DNA from: BOKV01 sp041987205
GTDB taxonomy: Bacteria; Pseudomonadota; Alphaproteobacteria; Rhizobiales; Rhizobiaceae
Direction: 5' to 3'
Assembly (NCBI GenBank): GCA_041987205.1
Contig: JBHIWX010000042.1
Span: forward strand, 1 to 33,949
DNA length: 33,949 bases
Below the pieces are notes generated by a model. The model was not told the DNA's origin and searched no databases. It was given only the letters and a program-made list of their open reading frames with translations. Positions 7,258 to 15,810 of this stretch are shown piece by piece. The position numbers were made by a program, and so were the translations under genes. Each line of letters opens with the position of its first letter. The first letter of the stretch is position 1.

Positions 7258-8196
7258 ATGGCAACGATCGCGCCCAAGCAGATGCGGGTTGGTGGAGCAG
7301 AGCTGGAATCCGTGCTCGCGGAGGCCTCCGGCTTCACGCCCGCGAAGTTTCCGGGCTTTGAGCGGCTGGCCCGGCGCATCGGCGAGAATGCGGGCGAGCG
7401 TCTGGGCCTGAACGGCGCCTTCGAGTTCGAGCTGTCCTATTCCGACGCGGAGGCGATGAGCACGGAACTGGTGTTCACGGCGGGGCTGGAAAAGAACGTC
7501 AATTTCGGCCTGAAGATCGCACCCTTTGGCGTGCCGGGCATGATCAGCATCGCCCGCCCGGTGCTCTATGGCTGGCTGGAATTCGTGCTCGGTGGGTCGC
7601 GGAACGAGGAGATCGTCTATCCCGAGCGCGATCCGACCGAACTGGAACTGCGCATAGGGCGGCTCTTCTGCCGCAATCTCTGCGATGCCCTGTTCCACGC
7701 CTTCGACGGTTTTCCGGAAGGGGCGAGCGCTGAAATCGTGCTGCCCGATCCCGAATCGGGTGCCGGGCGCTGGATCCGGCGCGATGCGCAGTTCGGCATC
7801 TTTTACGATGCCTCGCTGGGATCGATCGGCGGTGCGATCATGCTGGTCCTGCCGATCCGTATTCTCGACATGCTCCGCATGGCGCCCACGCAGCCGGCGC
7901 CGGCCAGCGAACAGCTTCCCGATCCGAACTGGGGCTCGTTGCTCGCCATAGCCGTCAACACGACGCAACTCGACATGGTCGCCGTGCTCGGCCGCAGGCA
8001 GATGACGCTTGAAGACGTCGCGAAGCTGGAGGTTGGTCAGGTGGTCGGTCTGGAAGCCGGTCCGCGCGAACCGCTTCGCGTCGAGGCGGCCGACCGCCCG
8101 GTCTTCAGCGCGATGCTGGGACGCACGAACGGACGATACACACTCAAATTCGAAGAAATGCTCGATACGGAGGACAGGGATGGACTTCCTGCTTGA
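7258..8196 (+). CDS. fliM: flagellar motor switch protein FliM
   Basis: C-ring component; binds FliG and the phosphorylated chemotaxis regulator. The 312-residue protein shows the FliM central CheC-like domain (about 45-205) and a C-terminal SpoA/FliN-like domain (about 215-300; LDMVAVLGRRQMTLEDVAKLEVGQVV). It is a divergent alphaproteobacterial FliM: the usual N-terminal CheY-binding LSQ/EIDALL peptide is not obvious in the first 20 residues. ATG at 7258, six bases after motA. The stop overlaps the start of the next gene by 17 bases. Confidence 0.9.
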   Translation: MATIAPKQMRVGGAELESVLAEASGFTPAKFPGFERLARRIGENAGERLGLNGAFEFELSYSDAEAMSTELVFTAGLEKNVNFGLKIAPFGVPGMISIARPVLYGWLEFVLGGSRNEEIVYPERDPTELELRIGRLFCRNLCDALFHAFDGFPEGASAEIVLPDPESGAGRWIRRDAQFGIFYDASLGSIGGAIMLVLPIRILDMLRMAPTQPAPASEQLPDPNWGSLLAIAVNTTQLDMVAVLGRRQMTLEDVAKLEVGQVVGLEAGPREPLRVEAADRPVFSAMLGRTNGRYTLKFEEMLDTEDRDGLPA

Positions 8197-9043
8197 AACC
8201 GCAATATCCGCCTTTTTTCTGGCCGGTATCCTGGCCATCGCCTTCCTGTTCTTCTGGCGGGCGAGGGCGGTCGAACGCCAGATCGGCCTCTTGATGAAGG
8301 CCGCGCTGACCAACACCAAGGACATCCGCCACTGCACCGAAGCGATCAATGGCGGGTTCCAGCAACTCGGCAAGTCCGAGAACCATCATCGCGCGCTGCT
8401 CGCTTCGCTGAACAGCCAGATCTCCAATCTGGGTTCGATGCTGGAAGCCGGCTACGCGAAGCCCGGCAATCCGGTTTCGTTCTCGCCGGCGGAACAAGAC
8501 AAGGTTGGGCAGGACAAGAACGACCAGGAAAGGGCGGTCAAGGCCGAGCAGGTCCGGTCCGCACCGGCCAACACCGAGCGGGCCCGGGTCGAACCGTTCC
8601 TGCCGCTCGAGCTGGAGAGCCTCGAACCGGAACTGACTGCGGTCGCGGCAAACGAATCGGTGGCGCATGCAGCACCCGTCAGCAAAAAGCCCGTCGTGAT
8701 GACCTCGCCGGCCGACCTGGCGAAGCCGTTCGAGATCTTCGGCAGCAAGGACGGGTTCGGCAGCTTCGGCAATCAGGATGCGGGCCTTCCGGGCTTCCGC
8801 TCGGTGCGCAATCGCAGCGCCGAGCGGTTCACCACAAGCGGCGGTCAGGATGCCGGGCACCAGCGCAAGATGCGCACGATCGAGGAACTGTTCCGCAAGG
8901 TCGAGCTGCCGCGCGCCACCGGCACGGACAAGGGCTTTGCCGCTAACGCCGAATCGCGCTCGAATGTCTCAACGCTGCACCCGTCCGCGCCGCCCAGCTT
9001 CGCGGATCTGGTTTCCCAGAGGAGGAGAGTAGCCAATGGCTGA
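8180..9043 (+). CDS. uncharacterised single-pass membrane protein between fliM and fliN
   Basis: Not recognised. The 287-residue product starts with an N-terminal membrane segment (about 7-26; ISAFFLAGILAIAFLFFW), then a basic Arg-rich turn and a helical region (30-90), a long low-complexity middle rich in Glu/Ala/Val, and a more conserved-looking C-terminus (MRTIEELFRKVELPRA from residue 231, SFADLVSQRRRV at the end). The positive-inside rule suggests a cytoplasmic C-terminal part. ATG 8180 with AGGACAGGG just upstream; the long upstream open frame overlaps fliM and is rejected. It overlaps fliM by 17 bases and fliN by 8, so it is translated with the C-ring genes. Confidence 0.8.
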   Translation: MDFLLETAISAFFLAGILAIAFLFFWRARAVERQIGLLMKAALTNTKDIRHCTEAINGGFQQLGKSENHHRALLASLNSQISNLGSMLEAGYAKPGNPVSFSPAEQDKVGQDKNDQERAVKAEQVRSAPANTERARVEPFLPLELESLEPELTAVAANESVAHAAPVSKKPVVMTSPADLAKPFEIFGSKDGFGSFGNQDAGLPGFRSVRNRSAERFTTSGGQDAGHQRKMRTIEELFRKVELPRATGTDKGFAANAESRSNVSTLHPSAPPSFADLVSQRRRVANG

Positions 9044-9506
9044 CGAGAAGCCGGCCGCGCCTGCCAATGTACCGACGGGATCGGCCCCGGCCTCAGGCGC
9101 GGCCACTCCGGCTGCCGTGAAGCCGGCGGGCACGCCTGCTGCGACCACGGAGCAGAAGCCAGCGTCCGCCGCAGCGACGAAACCGGAGGCCGCCGGCAGG
9201 GGCGACGCGGACAGGGGCGACCAGGGCACCGCCCTGTCGCTCGACGCAGTGCGCAACATTCCGGTCACGCTGACGGTCGTGCTCGGTTCCGTCTCCATGC
9301 CGGTTTCGGAACTGATGAACCTCCAGCGCGGCAAGACGATCGAACTGAAGAAGAAGGTGGGCGATCCGGTGGATGTGCTGGCAAACGGCAAGCTGATCGC
9401 GCGCGGCGAGATCGTGGTGATGGAAGAAGAAGAGCCGGTGTTTGCCGTGTCGCTGACCGAACTCGTCGCCTCGGGACCTGCCGTCCCGTCCGCCAAGTCG
9501 CAGTAA
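9036..9506 (+). CDS. fliN: flagellar motor switch protein FliN
   Basis: C-ring subunit. The 156-residue protein has a Pro/Ala/Thr-rich N-terminal extension (about 1-65) and a C-terminal SpoA domain (about 72-150) with IPVTLTVVLGSVSMPVSELM, LQRGKTIELKKKVGDPVDVL and LIARGEIVVMEEE, diagnostic of FliN. ATG 9036 overlaps the preceding membrane-protein gene by eight bases, with GGAGGAGAG upstream. Confidence 0.95.
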   Translation: MADEKPAAPANVPTGSAPASGAATPAAVKPAGTPAATTEQKPASAAATKPEAAGRGDADRGDQGTALSLDAVRNIPVTLTVVLGSVSMPVSELMNLQRGKTIELKKKVGDPVDVLANGKLIARGEIVVMEEEEPVFAVSLTELVASGPAVPSAKSQ

Positions 9507-9522
9507 CGCGGCCCGGCCCGGC

Positions 9523-10539
9523 ATGTCATCCCTGGCAGTTCCCTCCAAGCCCCGTTTGAGCGGGCCGGACAAGGCGGCCGCCTTCCTGCTGTTGGCGGGC
9601 AAGGAGGCGGCGACGCGCCTTGCCGACTATTTTTCCGAGGAGGAACTGCGCGCGGTCTTCGTCGCCGCCGAACGACTGAAGAGCCTGACCGTCGAGGAGA
9701 TGGAGGCGCTGGTCGAGGAGTTCCAGGGCGAGTTTTCGCGCAACGGCATGATCAAGACGGCGGGTAGCGTCGAATCGCTGTTTTCGGACATGCGCCCGGG
9801 CGAGGATTTTTCCGAATTCGTCAGCGGGACGGCGAAAAAGGACGTAAAGCCGGCCGCGCCCTCCGAGCCGCCGACCTGGTCTCAGATCGCCGGGCTCGGC
9901 ACCGAACTGATCGTCGATTTCCTGCGCGAAGAACATCCCCAGACCAGCGCCTATCTGCTGTCGCGGATCGACCAGACCTTCGCCGCGCGCGTCCTCGACG
10001 AATTGCCCGACGAGTTGTGCAACGCCATCGTGCTGCGGCTCGTCGATATCGAGCCGGTGGACCATCCCGTCCTTGCCGAGGTCGACCGGCTGATCCTGCA
10101 AAGCTTTACCGACAAGCAGGACGAGGAGGTCGACGGCGAGGCAATGGAGCGGGTCGCGGGCGTCGTCAACGAATTGTCGGTCGAGCGCGTCGGCAAGATC
10201 CTCGACCTTCTCAAGGGCACGAACGAGGCCAAGGCCGAGATGATCCGGAAGTTCCTGTTTCGGTTTGAGGGGGTCGAGACGCTGGAACGCCAGGACCGTG
10301 CGATCCTGTTCGACGGCTGGGCGGCCGAGGACATCGCCAGGGCGCTTTTCGGTGCATCGGATTCACTCAAGGAAAGCGTGCTCGACGTACTGAGTCAGCG
10401 CAATCGCCGATCGGTCGAGAACGAGATGTCGGAGGCCAATTTCAGCGAGGACGACGTTCAGGAGACGCGGCGGAAAATCGCCAAGCAGGCCGTGATGCTT
10501 TCGCGCGAAGGCCGTATTCGCCTGACGGCACCCGACTGA
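9523..10539 (+). CDS. fliG: flagellar motor switch protein FliG
   Basis: Torque-receiving C-ring subunit that binds FliF, FliM and MotA. The 338-residue length is typical. Visible features: the N-terminal PDKAAAFLLLAGKEAA helix (about 15-30), the middle-domain signature EEHPQT (136-141), and the charged FliG C-terminal domain (about 235-320) with FRFEGVETLERQDRAILFD. ATG 9523, sixteen bases after fliN. Confidence 0.96.
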   Translation: MSSLAVPSKPRLSGPDKAAAFLLLAGKEAATRLADYFSEEELRAVFVAAERLKSLTVEEMEALVEEFQGEFSRNGMIKTAGSVESLFSDMRPGEDFSEFVSGTAKKDVKPAAPSEPPTWSQIAGLGTELIVDFLREEHPQTSAYLLSRIDQTFAARVLDELPDELCNAIVLRLVDIEPVDHPVLAEVDRLILQSFTDKQDEEVDGEAMERVAGVVNELSVERVGKILDLLKGTNEAKAEMIRKFLFRFEGVETLERQDRAILFDGWAAEDIARALFGASDSLKESVLDVLSQRNRRSVENEMSEANFSEDDVQETRRKIAKQAVMLSREGRIRLTAPD

Positions 10540-10559
10540 CCGGAAGCTGAGAGCACACG

Positions 10560-11630
10560 ATGTCGGAAAAGCCGGACCGCGACAGCAAGACGGAGGAACC
10601 CACTCCGAAAAAGCTTGCCGATGCCATCGAGAAGGGCAACACGCCATTTTCGCGCGAGGTGACGACCTTTTCCACGCTGCTGGCGATCCTGCTGGCGTTC
10701 TGGGCCATCGTGCCGTCGATGACCGGCACCGCGACGGGTGTGTTGGTGCAGATCCTCGCCAATATCCGCAACTGGCCGCTCGATACGCCGACCGACGTTT
10801 CCAATCTGATGGGCTATGTGCTGCGCGGCATGCTGTGGTCGCTGTCGCCGCTGTTCCTCGTGCTCATCCTCGCCGCGGTCGCCGGCGCGATCGTGCAGAA
10901 CACGCCGCGATTCGTGTTGGAGCGCATCAGGCCGAAGGCGTCGCGCCTGTCGCTTGCCGAGGGCTGGCGTCGTCTTGCCGGACCGCAGGTCCTGCGCGAA
11001 TTCGTCAAGTCGCTGTTCAAGTTCTCGATGGCCGGCGCCGTGTGCGCCATCGTCTTCATGTCGCGCGACGGCCTCATCCTGCAATCTATACTGACCGAAC
11101 CAGGCCGGATCCCCGCGATCACGCTGTCGCTGGTGCTCAACCTGTTGTCATGGATCGTGCTGGCCGTCGCGGTGTTGGCCGCCGTCGACTTCATGTGGGG
11201 GCGCCGGCACTGGTTCGAGGACCAGAAGATGACGCGCCAGGAGGTCAAGGACGAGTTCAAGCAGTCGGAAGGCGATCCGCTCGTCAAAATGCGGATCCGC
11301 TCGCTGGCGCGTGATCGTTCGCGCCGGCGCATGATCTCGGACGTGGCCAATGCCACGCTGGTAATCGCCAACCCGACCCACTTCGCCATCGCGATGCGCT
11401 ACAAGATGGACGAGGGCGGCGCGCCGCGCGTAGTCGCCAAGGGACAGGATCTGCTGGCGCTGAAGATTCGCGAGGCCGCCGAGGCCAATGGCATCCCCGT
11501 TTTCGAGGATCCACCGCTTGCCCGCGCCCTCTACAAGGTCGTCGATGTCGATCTCGAGATTCCGCAGGAGTTCTACGTGCCTGTCGCGAAAATAGTACGG
11601 TTGCTTTATGCTAAAGAACAAAATCGCTGA
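10560..11630 (+). CDS. flhB: flagellar export switch protein FlhB
   Basis: Inner-membrane export-gate component that switches substrate class from hook to filament. The 356-residue protein begins with the typical SKTEEPTPKKLADAIEKG (9-26), has four membrane segments (about 37-55, 88-113, 152-168, 187-212) and a cytoplasmic domain with the self-cleavage motif NPTH at 271-274. It lacks the long C-terminal tail of some homologues. ATG at 10560 follows fliG by 20 bases. Confidence 0.97.
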   Translation: MSEKPDRDSKTEEPTPKKLADAIEKGNTPFSREVTTFSTLLAILLAFWAIVPSMTGTATGVLVQILANIRNWPLDTPTDVSNLMGYVLRGMLWSLSPLFLVLILAAVAGAIVQNTPRFVLERIRPKASRLSLAEGWRRLAGPQVLREFVKSLFKFSMAGAVCAIVFMSRDGLILQSILTEPGRIPAITLSLVLNLLSWIVLAVAVLAAVDFMWGRRHWFEDQKMTRQEVKDEFKQSEGDPLVKMRIRSLARDRSRRRMISDVANATLVIANPTHFAIAMRYKMDEGGAPRVVAKGQDLLALKIREAAEANGIPVFEDPPLARALYKVVDVDLEIPQEFYVPVAKIVRLLYAKEQNR

Positions 11631-12072
11631 AGTCGTCATGGGTAAGATCGTTCGCAACAACCTTTCCCGTGATCGCGAATTGGCCATTCTCGCGGCATGC
11701 GAGGATCTGGCCGAAGAGCTGATGCTCGTCGAACCTTCCGACTACATCTGCCTGCTCCAGACTGGCAATCTGGTGACACTGGCCGATCTGGTCACGTCTT
11801 CCATAGAGCCCTTTTTCGACGACAAGGCGCTGACCTTTGCCTGTTCGGGCAGCTACGACCTGTCCTGGGGCAGGCGGCCGACGGTTTCGCTCGATTTCGA
11901 GTTCCTGCATGACGGCATTTTCGCCTTTTTCCGGATGATCCTGTCGCATGCCGGCGCCGACGTCGAACTGAACCACATCAGCTTCGACCAGATCGGCCAG
12001 TCTCCCACGGCCAATACCGAACATCTGCGCCAGGCGCTCGAAACCGCGCGGCTGAAGAAGCAGGTCCGCTAG
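11608..12072 (+). CDS. conserved flagellar-cluster protein of unknown function
   Basis: No named domain recognised. A soluble, mixed alpha/beta 154-residue protein without signal peptide or membrane segment; notable stretches are EDLAEELMLVEPSDYICLLQTGNL, and FEFLHDGIFAFFRMILSHAGADVELNH in the second half. A hypothetical gene occurs at the same place, next to flhB, in Sinorhizobium as I recall. ATG 11608 overlaps the end of flhB by 23 bases; ATG 11638, just after the flhB stop, is an equally possible start (144 residues). Last gene of the motA operon. Confidence 0.75.
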   Translation: MLKNKIAEVVMGKIVRNNLSRDRELAILAACEDLAEELMLVEPSDYICLLQTGNLVTLADLVTSSIEPFFDDKALTFACSGSYDLSWGRRPTVSLDFEFLHDGIFAFFRMILSHAGADVELNHISFDQIGQSPTANTEHLRQALETARLKKQVR

Positions 12073-12112
12073 GGTCCGCCGACCCGCCGGGCGGCGTCCC
12101 TCCAGCCACCGA

Positions 12113-12130
12113 TAAGTTTCGCGCAAGTTC
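12113..12130 (+). promoter_or_regulatory. candidate Rem/FtcR tandem element before flgB
   Basis: TAAGTTT (12113-12119) and CAAGTTC (12124-12130) form tandem half-sites 11 bases apart. The 14-base stretch AAGTTTCGCGCAAG (12114-12127) is identical to 6313-6326 before motA. The last G is 54 bases before the flgB start codon. Confidence 0.55.
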
Positions 12131-12180
12131 ACGGCAATAACCTCGCCTGCAACGGGTTTTGCATCGATGCGGGGAACGGC

Positions 12181-12564
12181 GTGGCCGAGCCATATCTCTT
12201 TCAGCTTTCTCTGGAAAAAACGGGGTGGGTCTTCGCCCGCCAGTCCGTGATTTCCGCCAATGTCGCCAATGCCAATACGCCGGGCTACCGGGCGCAGGAC
12301 GTGCGGCCGTTTTCCGAAGCGCTCGCAGGCGGCAATCTTTCCCAGCACACCACGAGCGCGAAACACATCGCGTCGGCCGCGACGTCGTCTTCCGCAGGGG
12401 TCGGCACGGAAGCCGAAACGCCTTGGGCGACCTTTGCATCCGGCCAGAACGTCAATCTCGAGCAGGAGATGATCAAGGCGGCGGACCTGGCTTCGGAATA
12501 CCGGCTGAACACGTCGATCGTGCGAACCTTTCACTCCATGTATCTGATGGCGGCGGGAGGCTAG
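12181..12564 (+). CDS. flgB: flagellar basal-body rod protein FlgB
   Basis: Proximal rod subunit. The 127-residue protein has the rod signature VISANVANANTPGYRAQDV (24-42) and a C-terminal helical pattern (EMIKAADLASEYRLNTSIVR) typical of FlgB. The start is GTG 12181 with GGGGA about six bases upstream. It heads the flgB-flgC-fliE-flgG-flgA-flgI-motE-flgH-fliL-fliP run and is followed two bases later by flgC. Confidence 0.94.
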   Translation: MAEPYLFQLSLEKTGWVFARQSVISANVANANTPGYRAQDVRPFSEALAGGNLSQHTTSAKHIASAATSSSAGVGTEAETPWATFASGQNVNLEQEMIKAADLASEYRLNTSIVRTFHSMYLMAAGG

Positions 12565-12566
12565 GC

Positions 12567-12983
12567 ATGGCAGACGCGCTGAACACCTCGCTTTCGATCT
12601 CGGGCGCTGGCATGGCGGCCCAGTCGACTCGACTGAGGGTCATCACCGAAAACGTCGCCAATGCGAACACGACCGGTTCCACGCCGGAGGCCGATCCCTA
12701 TCGGCGCAAGGTCGTGTCGTTTGCTTCCGTTCTCGATCTCGAAACGGGACTTCCGACGGTCGCCGTCGACCGGATCGCGCGGGATCACGCGCCGTTCCGT
12801 ACCGAATTCGATCCGTCCAATCCGGCGGCCGGGACCGACGGGCAGGTCAAGCTGCCCAATGTCGACCTGCTGGTGGAACTCGCCGACATGCGCGAGGCGG
12901 TGCGCAGCTATGAAGCCAACCTGCAGACCTTCAAGCAGGCCCGGCAGATGATCACCATGACAATCGACTTGCTGAGGAAGTGA
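12567..12983 (+). CDS. flgC: flagellar basal-body rod protein FlgC
   Basis: Proximal rod subunit, 138 residues, the usual FlgC length. It shows the rod motif VITENVANANTTGSTPEADP (26-45) and YRRKVVSF right after, both diagnostic for FlgC, plus the C-terminal ELADMREAVRSYEANLQTFK helix. ATG 12567 is preceded by GGCGGGAGG. A longer frame open to 12159 overlaps flgB and is not used. The stop TGA overlaps the fliE ATG. Confidence 0.96.
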   Translation: MADALNTSLSISGAGMAAQSTRLRVITENVANANTTGSTPEADPYRRKVVSFASVLDLETGLPTVAVDRIARDHAPFRTEFDPSNPAAGTDGQVKLPNVDLLVELADMREAVRSYEANLQTFKQARQMITMTIDLLRK

Positions 12984-13330
12984 TGAGCGATCCGATTTCG
13001 GCAGTGGCCCTGAATACGCAGGTAGCGTCCCTTCCCGGGATTTCGGGGGCGGAGACAGGTGCAGCCGGCGCGGCCTCGTCCATCGCAGGGCAGGGCGCGG
13101 GCGCGGTCCAGGGCGACAGTTTCGCGGCGGCGCTCGGCGACATGGTGTCCGGCGTCAACCACGATCTGCAGCGCGCCGAGGCGCTGTCGATCAAGGGCAT
13201 CAAGGGCGAGGCCGAGGTGCAGGAAGTCGTGCACGCGATGATGTCGGCCGAGCAGTCGCTGAGGATGGCGATCGCGGTGCGCGACAAGATCGTCTCGGCC
13301 TATCTCGATATCAGCCGGATGCAGATCTAG
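12983..13330 (+). CDS. fliE: flagellar hook-basal body protein FliE
   Basis: Links the MS-ring to the rod. The 115-residue protein ends in the typical FliE region (SFAAALGDMVSGVNHDLQRA, then EVVHAMMSAEQSLRMAIAVR and DISRMQI). ATG at 12983 overlaps the flgC stop (TGATG); GTG 12980, in frame one codon earlier, is an alternative. Confidence 0.95.
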   Translation: MSDPISAVALNTQVASLPGISGAETGAAGAASSIAGQGAGAVQGDSFAAALGDMVSGVNHDLQRAEALSIKGIKGEAEVQEVVHAMMSAEQSLRMAIAVRDKIVSAYLDISRMQI

Positions 13331-13399
13331 CGCGGCGACTTCGGAATCGCGCGCGGCGGAAATCACGACGTATTGCCCGCAAGGGCCAAGGAGCAGATC

Positions 13400-14194
13400 A
13401 TGAGCATGAAGGCACTGGCGATCGCGGCGACGGGCATGTCGGCCCAGCAGACCAATCTGGATGTGATCGCCAACAACATCGCCAACATCAACACGACGGG
13501 CTTCAAGCGGGCCAAGGCCGAGTTCACCGATCTCTTCTATGAGACGGTGCGCAGCCAGGGCGTCTCCGACCAGGCCGGTCTCGGTCTCGTGCCGGAGGGC
13601 GCCAAGCTCGGCCTTGGCGTGCGGCTGGCGGCGATCCGCGACGTGCATCTGCAGGGTGCGCTCGATTCCACCGGCAACCCGTTCGATCTGGCGATCAACG
13701 GCAATGGCTTCTTCCAGATCACCGGCGCCGACGGTTCGACGCTCTATACCCGCGACGGCGCCTTCAATCTGAATGCAGAGCGCCAGCTCGTCACGCTGAA
13801 CGGCTATGTGGTCGAGCCGGCGATCACCATTCCCGAAGAGGCGACCAAGGTCACCATCAACGAATCGGGCATCGTCTACGCCCATGTCGCGGGCGTGGCC
13901 GCAGCGACGCAGGTCGGCCAGATCGCGCTTTCGAACTTCCCCAACGATGCAGGGCTGGAGCCGGTGGGCGACAATCTGTTCCGCGAGACGGAAGCCTCGG
14001 GCTCGCCGGTCAGCGGCGTGCCGGCGGCTGAGAATTTCGGCAAGCTGGTGCAGAATTATCTGGAAGCCTCCAATGTCGATCCGATCCGCGAGATCACCGA
14101 GATGATCTCGGCGCAGCGCGCTTATGAGATGAACTCCAAGGTGATCCAGGCCGCCGACGAGATGTCCAGCACGGTCACGAAGGGAATTCGCTGA
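13400..14194 (+). CDS. flgG: flagellar distal rod protein FlgG
   Basis: Distal rod subunit of 264 residues, the family length. N-terminal LDVIANNIANINTTGFKRAK and C-terminal NYLEASNVDPIREITEMISA are FlgG hallmarks, as is the central NPFDLAINGNGFFQI stretch. The start is ATG 13400 with AAGGAG at 13388-13393; an upstream TTG at 13373 lacks such a site. The TGA stop overlaps the flgA ATG. A 69-base gap separates it from fliE, long enough for a weak promoter. Confidence 0.97.
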   Translation: MSMKALAIAATGMSAQQTNLDVIANNIANINTTGFKRAKAEFTDLFYETVRSQGVSDQAGLGLVPEGAKLGLGVRLAAIRDVHLQGALDSTGNPFDLAINGNGFFQITGADGSTLYTRDGAFNLNAERQLVTLNGYVVEPAITIPEEATKVTINESGIVYAHVAGVAAATQVGQIALSNFPNDAGLEPVGDNLFRETEASGSPVSGVPAAENFGKLVQNYLEASNVDPIREITEMISAQRAYEMNSKVIQAADEMSSTVTKGIR

Positions 14195-14685
14195 TGCGTG
14201 CGGTCTCCGCCATGCCGTCGCGGTTCGCCGTCGTGTTCGCGGCGGCAGTTTCGCTGTGGGCGTCGGGGCCGGCTGTTGCGGCGCAGGTCTCGGGCTATAC
14301 CGCCATTCCGGTGCCCGCCACCATGATCTATGCCGGCCAGCGCATCACCGGCGCGGCGCTGACCACGCGGCGTGTGTCCAATCGTTATCTGTCGGTCGCC
14401 GCCGTCGTGATCGATCCCGACAATCTGGAAGGCAAGATGGCCCGCTCCACGCTGGTGCCGGGCCGGCCGATCGCGCTCAACCAGGTGCGAGAGCCCAATG
14501 TCATCGACGCAAGCAAGCCGACGCGGATCATCTTCCGCTCCGGCGGACTGACCATTGTCGGCGAGGTCATTCCGCTCGCTTCAGCGGCGGTCGGTGAACG
14601 CATCCGGGCAAGGAACGCAGAGACCGGCGTGGTCGTCAGCGGCATCGCCCAGGCCGATGGCTCGCTGCTGGTCGCGGAGCAATGA
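14194..14685 (+). CDS. flgA: flagellar P-ring chaperone FlgA
   Basis: Periplasmic chaperone for P-ring assembly. The 163-residue precursor has a signal peptide (about 1-32, ending PAVAA-QVSG) and a C-terminal SAF-like domain (TLVPGRPIALNQVREPNVI, ERIRARNAETGVVVSGI) seen in FlgA. It is short, lacking the longer N-terminal region of enterobacterial FlgA, as is usual in alphaproteobacteria. ATG 14194 overlaps flgG; the stop overlaps flgI. Confidence 0.93.
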   Translation: MRAVSAMPSRFAVVFAAAVSLWASGPAVAAQVSGYTAIPVPATMIYAGQRITGAALTTRRVSNRYLSVAAVVIDPDNLEGKMARSTLVPGRPIALNQVREPNVIDASKPTRIIFRSGGLTIVGEVIPLASAAVGERIRARNAETGVVVSGIAQADGSLLVAEQ

Positions 14686-15800
14686 TGGTGCGCCGCCTTC
14701 CTGTTACCCTTGTCCTGTCGCTCGTGCTTTCCCTCCTGCCGGTGGTCGATGCGTTCAGCGCCGTGCGCATTAAGGACATCGTCTCGATCCAGGGCGTGCG
14801 CGAGAACCAGCTGATCGGCTACGGGCTGGTCGTCGGGCTCAATTCGACCGGCGACAGCCTGCGCAACGCGCCGTTCACCGAAAGCTCGATGCGCGCCATG
14901 CTCGACCGCATGGGCGTGGGCGCGGGCAATGAGGGACTTCGTACCAAGAACGTCGCCGCCGTGCTGGTTACGGCACGGCTTCCCGCCTTCATCAATCCCG
15001 GCAGCGCGGTCGACGTGACCGTCTCATCAATCGGCGACGCCGAATCGCTGCAGGGCGGCACGCTGGTCGCGACGCCGCTCTATGGTGCCGACGGTGAAAT
15101 CTACGCGGTAGCACAGGGTGCGCTGGTCGTCTCCGGTTTCAGTGCCTCGGGGCAGGCGGCCGAGATCACCAGTTCGACGCCGACCTCGGCGCGCGTCCCG
15201 AACGGCGCACTGGTCGAGCGTGCCGCGCCGGGCAATCTGGAAGGCGAGGACAATCTGGTCCTCGAACTGATCAACCCGGATTTCAATACGGTCATCGAGG
15301 TCACCGACCGCATCAACGACTTCACCAGCGCGCGCTATGGCCGCAAGCTCGCCGCCGAACGCGATCAGCGCTCGATCATGGTGCACCGGCCCAAGGGGCT
15401 GTCCAACACGCGTTTCTTCGCCGCGATCGGCAATATCGAAGTCAAGCCGGACCTGCCGGCACGCATCGTGGTCGACGAGCGCACCGGCACGGTGGTGATC
15501 GGCGCCGATGTGCGGATTTCGCGCGTCGCCATCACCCATGGCGGCCTGACCGTCAGCGTTGCGGAGGACCCGAAGGTCGTCCAGCCGCTGCCGTTTTCCA
15601 AGGGGTTCACGGCGCAGGAGCCCAACACCTTCGTTGATGCCGTCGAATCGGGTGGTGCGCTCGGCATCGTCGAGGGCACCAGCCTCAGCCAGCTCGTCAA
15701 CGGCCTGAACTCAATGGGCGCCAAACCGTCCGGCATCATCGCCATCCTGCAGGCGATCAAGTCCGCCGGCGCCATCCACGCAACGCTGATCGTGCAATAG
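14682..15800 (+). CDS. flgI: flagellar P-ring protein FlgI
   Basis: Forms the P-ring around the rod in the peptidoglycan layer. The 372-residue precursor has a signal peptide (about 1-26), then VRIKDIVSIQGVRENQLIGYGLVVGLNSTGDS, an unmistakable FlgI start, and the C-terminal NGLNSMGAKPSGIIAILQAI. ATG 14682 overlaps the flgA stop (ATGA); ATG 14685 directly behind it is an alternative. Confidence 0.97.
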   Translation: MMVRRLPVTLVLSLVLSLLPVVDAFSAVRIKDIVSIQGVRENQLIGYGLVVGLNSTGDSLRNAPFTESSMRAMLDRMGVGAGNEGLRTKNVAAVLVTARLPAFINPGSAVDVTVSSIGDAESLQGGTLVATPLYGADGEIYAVAQGALVVSGFSASGQAAEITSSTPTSARVPNGALVERAAPGNLEGEDNLVLELINPDFNTVIEVTDRINDFTSARYGRKLAAERDQRSIMVHRPKGLSNTRFFAAIGNIEVKPDLPARIVVDERTGTVVIGADVRISRVAITHGGLTVSVAEDPKVVQPLPFSKGFTAQEPNTFVDAVESGGALGIVEGTSLSQLVNGLNSMGAKPSGIIAILQAIKSAGAIHATLIVQ

Positions 15801-15810
15801 GTGTAACGCA

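Noticed and set aside
7177..8373. 398-codon minus-strand open frame opposite fliM
   Set aside because: High-GC antisense shadow; Arg/His/Gln-rich composition typical of a spurious frame.
12073..12112. GC-rich inverted repeat after the motA operon as a terminator
   Set aside because: Short imperfect stems and no T-tract.
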